DNA of 64,000 bases from Streptomyces antimycoticus. GTDB lineage: Bacteria; Actinomycetota; Actinomycetes; Streptomycetales; Streptomycetaceae. The translations under genes and the position numbers were made by a program. Shown piece by piece: positions 1 to 8,449 of the stretch (within the stretch, counting starts at the first letter, position 1; each line of letters begins with the position of its first letter). The notes under the pieces are model-generated. The model was not told the DNA's origin. It searched no databases and worked only from the letters and a program-made list of their open reading frames with translations. Location of the stretch: NCBI RefSeq assembly GCF_005405925.1, contig NZ_BJHV01000001.1, positions 8,246,001-8,310,000 of the forward strand, given 5' to 3'.

Positions 1-61
1 GCATCCGTTTCTGGGTGTCCTCAGGAGCACCCGCCGTACACGACGAAACAGGAGAACCCGC

Positions 62-814
62 ATGATCGGCCTCGTGCTCGCGGCCGGCGCCGGACGGCGT
101 CTGCGCCCTTACACCGACACGCTTCCCAAGGCCCTGGTGCCCGTGGGACCCGAAGGGAAGGAAGGCGAGCCCACCGTCCTGGACCTGACCCTCGGCAACT
201 TCGCGGAGATCGGTCTGACCGAGGTCGCCATCGTCGTCGGCTACCGCAAGGAGGCCGTGTACGAGCGCAAGGAGGCCCTGGAGCAGAAGTACGGCCTCAA
301 GCTCACGCTGATCGACAACGACAAGGCCGAGGAGTGGAACAACGCCTACTCCCTCTGGTGCGCCCGTGACGCGATCCAGCACACCGTGATCCTCGCCAAC
401 GGCGACACCGTGCACCCGGTCTCCGTCGAGAAGACCCTGCTGGCCGCGCGTGGCAACGGCCAGAAGATCATCCTGGCCCTGGACACGGTCAAGCAGCTCG
501 CCGACGAGGAGATGAAGGTCGTCGCCGACCCCGACAAGGGCGTCCAGAAGATCACCAAGCTGATGGACCCGGCCGAGGCGACCGGTGAGTACATCGGCGT
601 CACCCTCATCGAGGGCGAGGCCGCCGCCGATCTCGCGGACGCCCTGAAGGCCACCTTCGAGCGCGACCCCGACCTCTACTACGAGGACGGCTACCAGGAG
701 CTGGTCAACCGCGGCTTCAAGGTCGACGTGGCCCCGATCGGCGACGTCAAGTGGGTCGAGATCGACAACCACGACGATCTGGCGAAGGGCCGTGACATCG
801 CGTGCCAGTACTGA
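62..814 (+). CDS. LicC-like nucleotidyltransferase (NTP transferase)
   Basis: 250 aa GT-A-fold nucleotidyltransferase that should transfer a nucleotidyl group (probably CMP) onto a small phosphate such as a polyol or choline phosphate. Seen: the N-terminal nucleotide-binding signature LAAGAGRRLRPYT at residues 5-17 followed by PKALVPVG, and the WNNAYSLWCARD stretch (about 97-108) characteristic of LicC-type phosphocholine/inositol-phosphate cytidylyltransferases. The start is ATG with AGGAG 7 nt upstream. The stop overlaps the GTG of the next gene by 13 nt, so the two are translationally coupled. Next to a glycerol-1-phosphate dehydrogenase-like enzyme and a CDP-alcohol phosphatidyltransferase, the likely job is making the CDP-polyol donor. 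Substrate is inferred, not shown. Confidence 0.85.
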   Translation: MIGLVLAAGAGRRLRPYTDTLPKALVPVGPEGKEGEPTVLDLTLGNFAEIGLTEVAIVVGYRKEAVYERKEALEQKYGLKLTLIDNDKAEEWNNAYSLWCARDAIQHTVILANGDTVHPVSVEKTLLAARGNGQKIILALDTVKQLADEEMKVVADPDKGVQKITKLMDPAEATGEYIGVTLIEGEAAADLADALKATFERDPDLYYEDGYQELVNRGFKVDVAPIGDVKWVEIDNHDDLAKGRDIACQY

Positions 815-1875
815 CGAGGCTCATCCCCTCGCCGCTCGTCGTCGACATCCGCGCGGGCGCCCTGGACGATCTCGCGGGGGTCCTCGCCGACCAGCGGATC
901 TCCGCCTCCGGCAAGCTGGCCATCGCCATCAGCGGCGGCTCCGGTGCTCTGCTGCGCGAGCGGCTGTCACCGGCGCTGCCGGGCGCGAGCTGGTACGAGG
1001 TCGGCGGCGGCACGCTGGATGACGCGATCAAGCTCGCCGACGCCATGAAGTCGGGGCACTACGACGCGGTCGTGGGGCTGGGCGGCGGAAAGATCATCGA
1101 CTGTGCGAAGTTCGCCGCGGCGCGCATCGGCCTTCCGCTGGTCGCCGTCGCCACCAACCTCTCGCACGACGGTCTGTGCTCCCCGGTCGCGACCCTGGAC
1201 AACGACGCCGGACGCGGCTCGTACGGGGTGCCCAACCCGATCGCGGTGGTCATCGACCTCGATGTGATCCGTGAGGCGCCGGTCCGCTTCGTCCGCTCCG
1301 GTATCGGCGACGCCCTGTCCAATATCTCCGCGGTCGCCGACTGGGAGCTGTCCCACCGCGAGACCGGCGAGCAGATCGACGGCCTCGCGGCCGCGATAGC
1401 GCGCCAGGCGGGCGAGGCCGTGCTGCGCCACCCCGGCGGGGTCGGCGACGACGGCTTCCTCCAGGTGCTGGCCGAGGGACTGGTGCTCACCGGCATCTCC
1501 ATGTCGGTCGCGGGGGACTCCCGCCCGGCCTCCGGTGCCTGCCACGAGATCAACCACGCCTTCGACCTCCTCTTCCCCAAGCGCGCCGCCAGCCACGGCG
1601 AGCAGTGCGGCCTGGCCGCCGCCTTCGCGATGCGGCTGCGCGGGGCGCATGCGGAGTCGGAGCACATGGCCGAGGTGCTGCACCGGCACGGTCTGCCCGT
1701 GCTGCCCGAGGAGATCGGCTTCACGGTGGACGAGTTCGTCCAGATCGTGGAGTTCGCTCCGAAGACGCGCCCCGGCCGCTACACGATCCTCGAGCACCTC
1801 GACCTCTCAACCGACGCGATCAGGGACGCATACGCCGACTATGCCAAAGCAGTCAGTCAAGCCATCAGTGGCTGA
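802..1875 (+). CDS. Glycerol-1-phosphate dehydrogenase-like (iron-ADH superfamily)
   Basis: 357 aa dehydrogenase of the dehydroquinate synthase-like/iron-containing alcohol dehydrogenase superfamily, closest in motifs to glycerol-1-phosphate dehydrogenase (archaeal EgsA, Bacillus AraM). Seen: dinucleotide-binding GLGGGKIID (about 92-100) and NLSHDGLCSP, with candidate metal ligands Asp170 (SGIGD), His252 (EINHAF) and His265 (ASHGEQ), whose spacing fits the family. It would reduce dihydroxyacetone phosphate or a related keto-phosphate to the polyol phosphate activated by the upstream transferase. Start is the GTG inside the upstream gene. The next gene starts 35 nt before its stop. Stereochemistry and substrate are inference. 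Confidence 0.82.
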   Translation: MPVLTRLIPSPLVVDIRAGALDDLAGVLADQRISASGKLAIAISGGSGALLRERLSPALPGASWYEVGGGTLDDAIKLADAMKSGHYDAVVGLGGGKIIDCAKFAAARIGLPLVAVATNLSHDGLCSPVATLDNDAGRGSYGVPNPIAVVIDLDVIREAPVRFVRSGIGDALSNISAVADWELSHRETGEQIDGLAAAIARQAGEAVLRHPGGVGDDGFLQVLAEGLVLTGISMSVAGDSRPASGACHEINHAFDLLFPKRAASHGEQCGLAAAFAMRLRGAHAESEHMAEVLHRHGLPVLPEEIGFTVDEFVQIVEFAPKTRPGRYTILEHLDLSTDAIRDAYADYAKAVSQAISG

Positions 1876-2632
1876 ACTCCGCCCGGTCGTCCACCCCGCG
1901 GGGGTCAAGGACCGGCGGAGCGGTGAGCACTGGGCCGGGCGCCTGTACATGCGGGAAATCTCGCTGCGCTGCGACCGGCACCTGGTGAACACACGGGTCA
2001 CGCCCAACCAGCTCACGTACCTGATGACCGTCTTCGGCGCCCTCGCCGCCCCGGCCCTGCTGGTGCCGGGGATCGCGGGTGCCGTGCTCGGCGTGCTGAT
2101 GGTCCAGCTCTACCTGCTGCTGGACTGCGTCGACGGCGAGATAGCCCGCTGGAAGAAGCAGTTCTCGCTGGGCGGGGTGTATCTGGACCGGGTCGGTGCC
2201 TACCTGTGCGACGCCGCGGTGCTCGTCGGCTTCGGTCTGCGCGCCGCCGACCTGTGGGGCTCGGGGCGGATCGACTGGCTGTGGGCGTTCCTCGGCACCC
2301 TCGCCGCGCTCGGTGCCATCCTGATCAAGGCCGAGACCGACCTCGTCGGGGTCGCCCGGCATCAGGGCGGTCTGCCGCCGGTCAAGGAGGCGGCCGCCGA
2401 GCCGCGCTCGTCCGGGGTGGCGCTGGCCCGCAGGGCGGCCGCGGCGCTGAAGTTCCACCGGCTGGTCCTCGGGGTCGAGGCGTCGCTGCTCATCCTCGTG
2501 CTGGCGATCGTGGACCAGGTGCGCGGGGACCTGTTCTTCACCCGGCTGGGCGTTGCCGTACTGGCCGGTATCGCCCTGCTGCAAACCGTGCTTCACCTCG
2601 TGTCCATCCTCGCGTCGAGCAGGCTCAAGTGA
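1841..2632 (+). CDS. CDP-alcohol phosphatidyltransferase family protein
   Basis: 263 aa integral membrane enzyme of the CDP-alcohol phosphatidyltransferase family, expected to condense a CDP-activated alcohol with a second alcohol. Seen: D95-x2-D98-G99-x2-A102-R103-x8-G112-x3-D116, followed by hydrophobic helices (about 53-95, 126-165, 205-260). The last Asp of the canonical motif, expected at residue 120, is Ala. That residue is the proposed general base in characterised members, so activity or substrate may differ. I chose the ATG at 1841, overlapping the upstream gene by 35 nt, because it starts just before the conserved N-terminus. A far upstream start in the same frame would read through the dehydrogenase. 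Confidence 0.83.
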   Translation: MPKQSVKPSVAELRPVVHPAGVKDRRSGEHWAGRLYMREISLRCDRHLVNTRVTPNQLTYLMTVFGALAAPALLVPGIAGAVLGVLMVQLYLLLDCVDGEIARWKKQFSLGGVYLDRVGAYLCDAAVLVGFGLRAADLWGSGRIDWLWAFLGTLAALGAILIKAETDLVGVARHQGGLPPVKEAAAEPRSSGVALARRAAAALKFHRLVLGVEASLLILVLAIVDQVRGDLFFTRLGVAVLAGIALLQTVLHLVSILASSRLK

Positions 2633-3516
2633 GCATGAGCGCCATGAAGGTCGGAGCGGTCGTCCTCACGATGGGCAATCGCCCCGAGGAGCTGCGCGAA
2701 CTCCTCGACTCGGTCGCCAAGCAGGACGGCGACCCGGTCGAGGTGGTCGTCGTGGGCAACGGCTCACCGCTGCCCGCGCTCCCCGAGGGCGTACGGACCA
2801 TCGAGCTGCCCGAGAACGTGGGCATCCCGGCGGGCCGCAATGTCGGCATCGAGGCGTTCGGTCCCGGCGGCTCGGACGTCGACGTACTGCTCTTCCTCGA
2901 TGACGACGGGTTGCTGCCGGGTACCGACACGGCCGAGCTGTGCCGCCGGGCGTTCGCCGACGATCCGGAGCTGGGCATCATCTCGTTCCGCATCGCCGAC
3001 CCCGACACCGGCGTCACCCAGCGTCGCCATGTGCCTCGGCTGCGTGCCTCCGACCCCCTGCGCTCCTCCCGGGTGACCACCTTCCTGGGCGGTGCCAACG
3101 CGGTCCGTACCACGGTGTTCCAGCAGGTCGGAGGGTTGCCGGACGACTTCTTCTACGCGCATGAGGAGACCGATCTGGCCTGGCGGGCGCTGGATGCCGG
3201 CTGGATGATCGATTACCGGTCGGACATGGTGCTGCACCATCCGACCACCGCACCGAGCAGGCACGCGGTCTACCACCGGATGGTGGCCCGCAACCGGGTC
3301 TGGCTGGCCCGGCGTAACCTTCCTGCGTTGCTCGTGCCCGTTTATCTGGGCGTCTGGCTGCTGCTCACACTGGCCAGGCGTCCGTCGAAAACCGCACTTC
3401 GGGCCTGGTTCGGGGGCTTCAGGGAGGGCTGGAAGACACCGTGTGGTCCCCGCCGACCCATGAAGTGGCGTACGGTATGGCGCCTGACCCGACTGGGCCG
3501 ACCTCCTGTCATCTGA
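2629..3516 (+). CDS. Glycosyltransferase family 2
   Basis: 295 aa GT2 glycosyltransferase, likely cytoplasmic and membrane associated. Seen: GAVVLTMGNRPEEL at the N-terminus, the ENVGIPAGRN loop typical of rhamnosyl/galactofuranosyl-type GT2 enzymes, a DDD metal-binding triad (LFLDDDG), the acceptor motif HEETDLAWRA, and a C-terminal hydrophobic plus basic tail. The GTG at 2629 overlaps the upstream stop in the GTGA style; an ATG two codons later is the alternative. It lies between the lipid/polyol enzymes and the ABC exporter, suggesting it adds sugars to a surface glycan before export. Donor sugar cannot be read from the sequence. Confidence 0.87.
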   Translation: MSMSAMKVGAVVLTMGNRPEELRELLDSVAKQDGDPVEVVVVGNGSPLPALPEGVRTIELPENVGIPAGRNVGIEAFGPGGSDVDVLLFLDDDGLLPGTDTAELCRRAFADDPELGIISFRIADPDTGVTQRRHVPRLRASDPLRSSRVTTFLGGANAVRTTVFQQVGGLPDDFFYAHEETDLAWRALDAGWMIDYRSDMVLHHPTTAPSRHAVYHRMVARNRVWLARRNLPALLVPVYLGVWLLLTLARRPSKTALRAWFGGFREGWKTPCGPRRPMKWRTVWRLTRLGRPPVI

Positions 3517-3586
3517 CAAGCTCGTATCGAAGAGCATCGGGCGCGACCCGGGGCGCGGCCCCGCTCAGCGCACCCTGAAGACGAAA

Positions 3587-4531
3587 GTGTCAACTGTGAG
3601 CGAGACTACGCACGACGGTGCGGTAGCCGTGAGTGCCCCGCCATCGGCCGACGACGGCCTGTCCCCGTCCGAGCTGGCGACCAAGTACGGGCTGTCGGTG
3701 AGCGGCGCCCGGGTGGGCCTCGGCGATTACATCCGCCAGATGTGGGGCCGGCGTCACTTCATCCTGGCCTTTTCGCAGGCCAAGCTCACCGCGCAGTACA
3801 GCCAGGCCAAGCTGGGCCAGCTGTGGCAGGTGGCGACGCCGCTCCTCAACGCGCTGGTGTACTACCTCATCTTCGGGTTGCTGCTGAGCACCAGCCGCGG
3901 CATGCCGCATGAGGTGTTCATTCCGTTCCTCGTGACGGGTGTCTTCGTCTTCACCTTCACGCAGAACTCGGTCCTCGCCGGTGTGCGGTCCATCTCGGGC
4001 AATCTCGGCCTGGTCAGGGCCCTGCACTTCCCGCGCGCCTCGCTGCCGATCTCCTTCTCGCTCCAGCAGCTCCAGCAGCTGCTGTTCTCGATGATCGTGC
4101 TGGTCGTCATCATGGTCGGCTTCGGCAGCTACCCCGGTCTGTCGTGGCTGCTGGTGATCCCGGCGCTGGCGCTCCAGTTCGTGTTCAACACCGGCCTCTC
4201 GCTGATCGTCGCCCGGATGGGCGCCAAGACGCCCGACCTCGCGCAGCTGATGCCGTTCGTGCTGCGGACGTGGATGTACGCGTCCGGGGTGATGTTCAGC
4301 ATCCCGCACATGCTGGCGGAGAAGGACGTGCCCGGGTGGGTCACCGACGTCCTTCAGTGGAACCCGGCGGCCGTCTATATGGACCTCATCCGGTACGCGC
4401 TGATCGACGGGTACTCCGCGTCGAACCTGCCGGATCATGTCTGGGCCTTCGCGCTCGGCTGGGCGGTCCTGGCCGGCTCGGCGGGCTTCGTATATTTCTG
4501 GAAGGCGGAGGAGCAGTACGGCCGTGGCTGA
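3587..4531 (+). CDS. ABC-2 type polysaccharide/teichoic acid export permease
   Basis: 314 aa permease of the TagG/Wzm type, the membrane half of an exporter for lipid-linked surface glycans. Seen: a cytoplasmic N-terminus, the amphipathic lead GDYIRQMWGRRHFILAFSQAK, the conserved LGQLWQVATPLLNALVYYLIFGLL, and about six hydrophobic helices. The pattern is typical of the ABC2_membrane family. GTG start after a 70 nt gap; a second GTG four codons on is possible. Its last 8 nt overlap the ATPase gene, so the two are coupled. Cargo is inferred to be the product of the upstream four enzymes. Confidence 0.88.
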   Translation: MSTVSETTHDGAVAVSAPPSADDGLSPSELATKYGLSVSGARVGLGDYIRQMWGRRHFILAFSQAKLTAQYSQAKLGQLWQVATPLLNALVYYLIFGLLLSTSRGMPHEVFIPFLVTGVFVFTFTQNSVLAGVRSISGNLGLVRALHFPRASLPISFSLQQLQQLLFSMIVLVVIMVGFGSYPGLSWLLVIPALALQFVFNTGLSLIVARMGAKTPDLAQLMPFVLRTWMYASGVMFSIPHMLAEKDVPGWVTDVLQWNPAAVYMDLIRYALIDGYSASNLPDHVWAFALGWAVLAGSAGFVYFWKAEEQYGRG

Positions 4532-5330
4532 ACAGACACTCGAAACCGTCGAGCGGGCGACGCCCGCTGAGGCCCGTGTGCCCACCGTCGTCGCCGACGA
4601 CGTCCATATCGTCTACCGCGTCAACGGCGGCCCCAAGGGGCGCGGCAGCGCCACCGCCGCCCTGAGCCGCATACTGCGCCGCAAGGGCTCTCCCGGTATG
4701 CGCGAGGTGCACGCCGTGCGCGGGGTCACCTTCGTGGCGTACAGGGGCGAGTCGATCGGCCTGATCGGGTCCAACGGCTCCGGTAAGTCGACCCTGCTCA
4801 AGGCCGTCGCGGGGCTGCTGCCCACCGAGCGCGGCAGCGTCTACACCGATGGTCAGCCGTCGCTGCTCGGTGTGAACGCGGCGCTGATGAACGACCTCAC
4901 CGGTGAGCGGAACGTCATACTCGGCGGTCTGGCCATGGGCATGTCGCGTGAGCAGATCCGGGAGCGCTACCAGAACATCGTGGACTTCTCGGGCATCAAC
5001 GAGAAGGGCGACTTCATCACCCTGCCGATGCGCACGTACTCCTCCGGTATGGCGGCCCGGCTGCGCTTCTCCATCGCCGCGGCCAAGGACCACGATGTGC
5101 TGATGATCGACGAGGCGCTGGCCACCGGCGACAGGAAGTTCCAGAAGCGCTCCGAGGCCCGTATCCGCGAGCTCCGCAAGGAGGCCGGCACGGTCTTCCT
5201 CGTCAGCCACAACAACAAGTCGATCCGGGACACCTGCGACCGGGTGCTGTGGCTGGAGAAGGGCGAGCTGCTGATGGACGGCCCGACCGACGAGGTCATC
5301 AAGGCGTACGAGAAGGAGACCGGCAAGTAG
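4524..5330 (+). CDS. ABC exporter ATPase (TagH/Wzt-like)
   Basis: 268 aa ATPase partner of the upstream permease. Seen: Walker A GSNGSGKST, the ABC signature YSSGMAARL, Walker B VLMIDEAL and the H-loop VSHNNKS. An insertion before Walker A (about 35-60) is typical of TagH/Wzt proteins. The GTG at 4524 lies in the end of the permease gene and gives MAEQTLE as N-terminus. It lacks the long C-terminal carbohydrate-binding domain found in some Wzt proteins. A strong intrinsic terminator follows, marking the operon end. Confidence 0.9.
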   Translation: MAEQTLETVERATPAEARVPTVVADDVHIVYRVNGGPKGRGSATAALSRILRRKGSPGMREVHAVRGVTFVAYRGESIGLIGSNGSGKSTLLKAVAGLLPTERGSVYTDGQPSLLGVNAALMNDLTGERNVILGGLAMGMSREQIRERYQNIVDFSGINEKGDFITLPMRTYSSGMAARLRFSIAAAKDHDVLMIDEALATGDRKFQKRSEARIRELRKEAGTVFLVSHNNKSIRDTCDRVLWLEKGELLMDGPTDEVIKAYEKETGK

Positions 5331-5362
5331 CCGCTCCGGGAACAGCGCCTCCATAAAGCATC

Positions 5363-5391
5363 AGGCCCCGCCGGGCAACCCGGCGGGGCCT
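5363..5391 (+). terminator. Intrinsic terminator of the polyol/ABC operon
   Basis: Perfect 13-bp inverted repeat (AGGCCCCGCCGGG / CCCGGCGGGGCCT) with a 3-nt CAA loop, 32 bp after the ATPase stop, followed by TTGTTGT. It separates the export operon from the IclR gene. Confidence 0.9.
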
Positions 5392-5492
5392 TGTTGTCCA
5401 CAAGCGGACCACCTACCCCGGATCGGGAATGGGTGTGGACGCATGGCGCGTTGGGCAGGGCAACGGGGGAATCTGCACGGGGGGCTAACGGG

Positions 5493-6320
5493 GTGGCCAA
5501 GAACGGGGCCGTGGGCGGAAGCAGCCATGCCGAGAGGGTGTTCCGCGTGCAGCGGGCCTTCACCCAGCTCGGCGGACGGGCCCATGGGCCCGGGGCGCTG
5601 GCCAGAGCGGCGGAGCTGGACGATTCGACCGTCTACCGGATTCTGCAGTCCGGGGTGCACCAGGGCATCTTCGTCCGCGAGGGCCGGGGGCTGTACCGGC
5701 TGGGCTCGGCCGCCCCGCAGCTCGGACTCAAGGCGCTGGCCCACTCGCCCGCGCCGGACGCCGCCCACGCCCTGCTGGAGGCGCTGCGCCGGGCCACCGG
5801 GGGGCTGGCCTTCCTCTATCTGCTGGCGCCGTTCGGCGGCGCCCACCGGCAGTGCGCCGATATGGCCGTCGGCGACTCCGATCTGACGGAGCTGGGGATG
5901 ACGCCGCGGGCGGTGCAGACCGTCGAGCACTCGCTGCGGGTGGGCGCCGCGGGGCGGGCGATCCTGGCGTATCTCCCGGAGACCATCCAGTCGGAGGTGC
6001 TGGACCGGCCGGTGCCCGCCGAGGCCGGCCCCGGGGCCTTCCGGGACGATGTGCGGCTGCTCGCCTCGCTGGACCGGATCAGGGCGCGGGGCTACGCGCT
6101 GGGCCACGAGGAGTGCGCGGCGGGGTGGAACGAGTGTGCGGCGCCGGTCACTTGGGACGGGCTGGTGATGGGCTCGGTGCTGGTGATGAAGCCCAAAGAG
6201 GTCATGACGCGGTGTCCGGTGACCGTCATCGGGGCGGTGGAGCAGACGGCGGCGGCGCTGGCCGATCTGGGGCGCGGGCAACCCGCCGCCCCGGATGAAA
6301 ATGATTCGAGAATGAAGTAA
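5493..6320 (+). CDS. IclR-family transcriptional regulator
   Basis: About 275 aa regulator with an N-terminal winged helix (residues about 8-70, including RAAELDDSTVYRILQSG) and a C-terminal ligand-binding domain (about 85-265) containing RVGAAGRAILAYLPE and GYALGHEECAAGWNECAAPV, which match IclR effector domains. I chose the GTG at 5493 because the helix-turn-helix begins shortly after; an in-frame upstream start would overlap the terminator. It sits at the edge of the polyketide cluster and could act on it, but no operator links them. Two hairpins follow its stop. Confidence 0.85.
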   Translation: MAKNGAVGGSSHAERVFRVQRAFTQLGGRAHGPGALARAAELDDSTVYRILQSGVHQGIFVREGRGLYRLGSAAPQLGLKALAHSPAPDAAHALLEALRRATGGLAFLYLLAPFGGAHRQCADMAVGDSDLTELGMTPRAVQTVEHSLRVGAAGRAILAYLPETIQSEVLDRPVPAEAGPGAFRDDVRLLASLDRIRARGYALGHEECAAGWNECAAPVTWDGLVMGSVLVMKPKEVMTRCPVTVIGAVEQTAAALADLGRGQPAAPDENDSRMK

Positions 6321-6342
6321 ATTTAAGGTAACAGGAGTAAAC

Positions 6343-6393
6343 GTGAAGCGCATTTCCCACGCTTCACCAGGTCTTTCTCGCGAGGCGAGAAAG
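6343..6393 (+). terminator. Tandem hairpins after the IclR gene
   Basis: Two perfect 8-bp stems in a row: GTGAAGCG (6343-6350) with CGCTTCAC (6360-6367), and CTTTCTCG (6373-6380) with CGAGAAAG (6386-6393). They lie between the IclR stop and the promoter of the LuxR-type gene, so a transcription stop is the simplest reading. No U-tract follows. Confidence 0.55.
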
Positions 6394-6405
6394 GGTCGGA
6401 AATCC

Positions 6406-6436
6406 TTGACTCGTACGGGCGTGCGGCCGCAATAAT
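6406..6436 (+). promoter_or_regulatory. Candidate promoter of the LuxR-type regulator
   Basis: TTGACT (6406-6411) and AATAAT (6431-6436) separated by 19 bp, about 75 bp upstream of the likely start codon. The A/T-rich -10-like element stands out in this GC-rich sequence. The spacer is slightly long for a vegetative-sigma promoter, so this is a candidate only. Confidence 0.45.
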
Positions 6437-6509
6437 CAAGAGGGCAATCAAGCCTGATTCTTGCATGAGCGGCGGCTCGACGCGCCGCACACTAGGGGGA
6501 AATGTCACC

Positions 6510-6812
6510 GTGTCCGACAGGGGCGGTCTTGCCGTCGTGCCCGATATTCCCGTGCCCAACTGGTCGCGGGAGCTGGAGCGTGTGCCGTTGTTATCGGCCA
6601 GGGAGGCCCAGGCGTTCGCGCTGCTCGGCGCCGGCTGGTCCAACCGCCGTATCGCGCTGCGGCTGCAGGTGACCGAGCGCACGGTGAAGGCGCATGTGGC
6701 CTCAATACTCGCGAAACTGCAGGTGGAATCGCGGCTCCAGGCCGGTCTCGTCGCCCTCAGCTACCGGCACCTGTACCAAAGTACAGTTCCCGGGAGGATC
6801 GTGGCCGGTTAG
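6510..6812 (+). CDS. Small LuxR-type HTH regulator with a TTA codon
   Basis: 100 aa protein made up almost entirely of a LuxR C-terminal helix-turn-helix: LSAREAQAFALLGAGWSNRRIALRL, then VTERTVKAHVASILAKLQVESRLQA. No receiver or ligand-binding domain is present. The GTG at 6510 has AGGGGGA 9 nt upstream; an ATG at 6465 is possible but lacks such a site. A TTA leucine codon at 6591-6593 lies just before the HTH, so translation should depend on the bldA tRNA. It directly precedes the exporter and synthase genes and is the best candidate for their pathway-specific activator. Confidence 0.85.
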   Translation: MSDRGGLAVVPDIPVPNWSRELERVPLLSAREAQAFALLGAGWSNRRIALRLQVTERTVKAHVASILAKLQVESRLQAGLVALSYRHLYQSTVPGRIVAG

Positions 6813-6904
6813 CGTTGCCGCTGTCTGTCCGTTTATCCGTCGGCCGGATATCGACGTGAGCCAATCTGTCGCACAGCAAACGCGCCGTCATAGGAAAGGT
6901 AGTC

Positions 6905-8368
6905 ATGACTGACCGTTCCGGCCCGAGCGGAATGAACCCCGTGTGGACGCTGGTGGTGTCCGGACTCACCGTCTTCATGGCCGCCTTGGACAACCTCGTC
7001 GTCATCACCGCGCTGCCCGCCATCCAGAAGGACCTGGGCACCAGCCTCCAGGACCTGGAGTGGACGGTGAACGGCTACACCCTCACCTTCTCGGTCTTCC
7101 TGATGGCCGGTGCGGCCGCCGGGGACCGGTTCGGGCGCCGCCGGGTGTTCCTGGCCGGCCTCGTCGTCTTCACCGGGGCCTCCGCCGCCGCGGCGCTGTC
7201 CGGCAGCGCGGACGCCCTGATCGCCGCCCGGGCCGTACAGGGCCTCGGGGCGGCCGTGGTGATGCCGCTGACGCTGACGCTGCTGACGGTCGCCGTCCCC
7301 GAGCGCCGGCGCGGTCTCGCGCTGGGCGTCTGGGGCGCCCTCAGCGGGCTCGCGGTCGCGCTCGGCCCGCTGATCGGCGGGGCTGTGGTGGAGAAGATCT
7401 CCTGGGAGTGGATCTTCTGGGTCAATGTGCCGATCGGCGTGCTGGTGCTGGTGCTCGGCCTCTGGAAGCTGGCCGAGTCCACCCGCCCGGACACCTCGCT
7501 CGACCCGGTGGGCACCGTCCTGGTCAGCCTCGGGGTGTTCGGCGTGGTCTACGCGCTGGTGTCCACCACCGAACACGGCTGGTCCAGCGGCCGGGTGATC
7601 GGCTTCCTGGCCGGCGGCCTCGTGGTCCTCGCGCTCTTCGTCGGCTGGGAGCTGCGTACCGCCGAACCCATGCTGCCGATGCGGCTGTTCCGCAACCGCG
7701 CGTTCAGCGCGGTCAACGCGGCCAGCCTGCTGATGTTCGCGGCCATGTTCGGACTGGTCTTCCTGCTCACCCAGTTCATGCAGAACATCCAGGGCTTCTC
7801 GCCGCTGGAGGCGGGCGTGAAGATGCTGCCGTGGACGGCGATGCCGGTCGTCGTCGCGCCGCTGGCGGCGCTGCTGACCGCCCGGCTCGGCAACCGTCTG
7901 GTGGTCGCCGCGGGGTTGCTGTTCGAGGCCGTGGGGCTGGGCTGGCTGGCGTCCGTGGTGAGCGCGGACACCGCCTATGCCGATCAGGTGCCCGGTCTGG
8001 TGCTCGGCGGAATCGGCCTCGGGCTGTTCTTCTCGCCCGTCGCGGAAATGGCGATGAGCATCGTCGCACCGCGCGACCAGGGAATCGCCTCGGGCGCCAA
8101 CAACACGTTCCGGGAGCTCGGCGGCGCCCTCGGCGTCGCGGTGCTCACCTCCGTATTCACCACGCTGGGCGGATATGGCTCGCCCCAGGAATTCGTGGAC
8201 GGGTTGCGGCCCGCCGCCTGGATCGGCGCCGGAATCGCCGCCCTCGGCTGTCTGGCCATTCTCACGGCACCGCGCGGCCGCACCGTATCCGGCGAAACGC
8301 AGGTGGTTTCTTCGGGAGCTGCCGAGGATTCATACACGGGAAACCTCCCGAGTCGGTCGCGCAACTAA
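6905..8368 (+). CDS. MFS drug/metabolite exporter (DHA2, 14 TMS)
   Basis: 487 aa major facilitator of the EmrB/QacA (DHA2) family, expected to export a small molecule using the proton gradient. Seen: LDNLVVITALPAIQKDL in helix 1, the motif A region GDRFGRRRVFLAGLVVF, and about fourteen hydrophobic helices; the length fits the 14-TMS class. ATG with AGGAAAGG upstream. It lies between the LuxR-type regulator and the FAD oxygenase, so it probably exports or confers self-resistance to the product of the adjacent synthase. Confidence 0.9.
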   Translation: MTDRSGPSGMNPVWTLVVSGLTVFMAALDNLVVITALPAIQKDLGTSLQDLEWTVNGYTLTFSVFLMAGAAAGDRFGRRRVFLAGLVVFTGASAAAALSGSADALIAARAVQGLGAAVVMPLTLTLLTVAVPERRRGLALGVWGALSGLAVALGPLIGGAVVEKISWEWIFWVNVPIGVLVLVLGLWKLAESTRPDTSLDPVGTVLVSLGVFGVVYALVSTTEHGWSSGRVIGFLAGGLVVLALFVGWELRTAEPMLPMRLFRNRAFSAVNAASLLMFAAMFGLVFLLTQFMQNIQGFSPLEAGVKMLPWTAMPVVVAPLAALLTARLGNRLVVAAGLLFEAVGLGWLASVVSADTAYADQVPGLVLGGIGLGLFFSPVAEMAMSIVAPRDQGIASGANNTFRELGGALGVAVLTSVFTTLGGYGSPQEFVDGLRPAAWIGAGIAALGCLAILTAPRGRTVSGETQVVSSGAAEDSYTGNLPSRSRN

Positions 8369-8372
8369 ATTC

Positions 8373-8394
8373 GACAGAGCGAAGACAGAGCGAA
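8373..8394 (+). repeat. Tandem 11-bp duplication
   Basis: GACAGAGCGAA occurs twice back to back, just after the MFS exporter stop and upstream of the FAD oxygenase. It could be a binding site or simple slippage. Confidence 0.7.
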
Positions 8395-8449
8395 AAAGAT
8401 GATCCACCGGTCCCCGGACCCCGGGTGACCGTTGGGTATGGGGGTCGCT

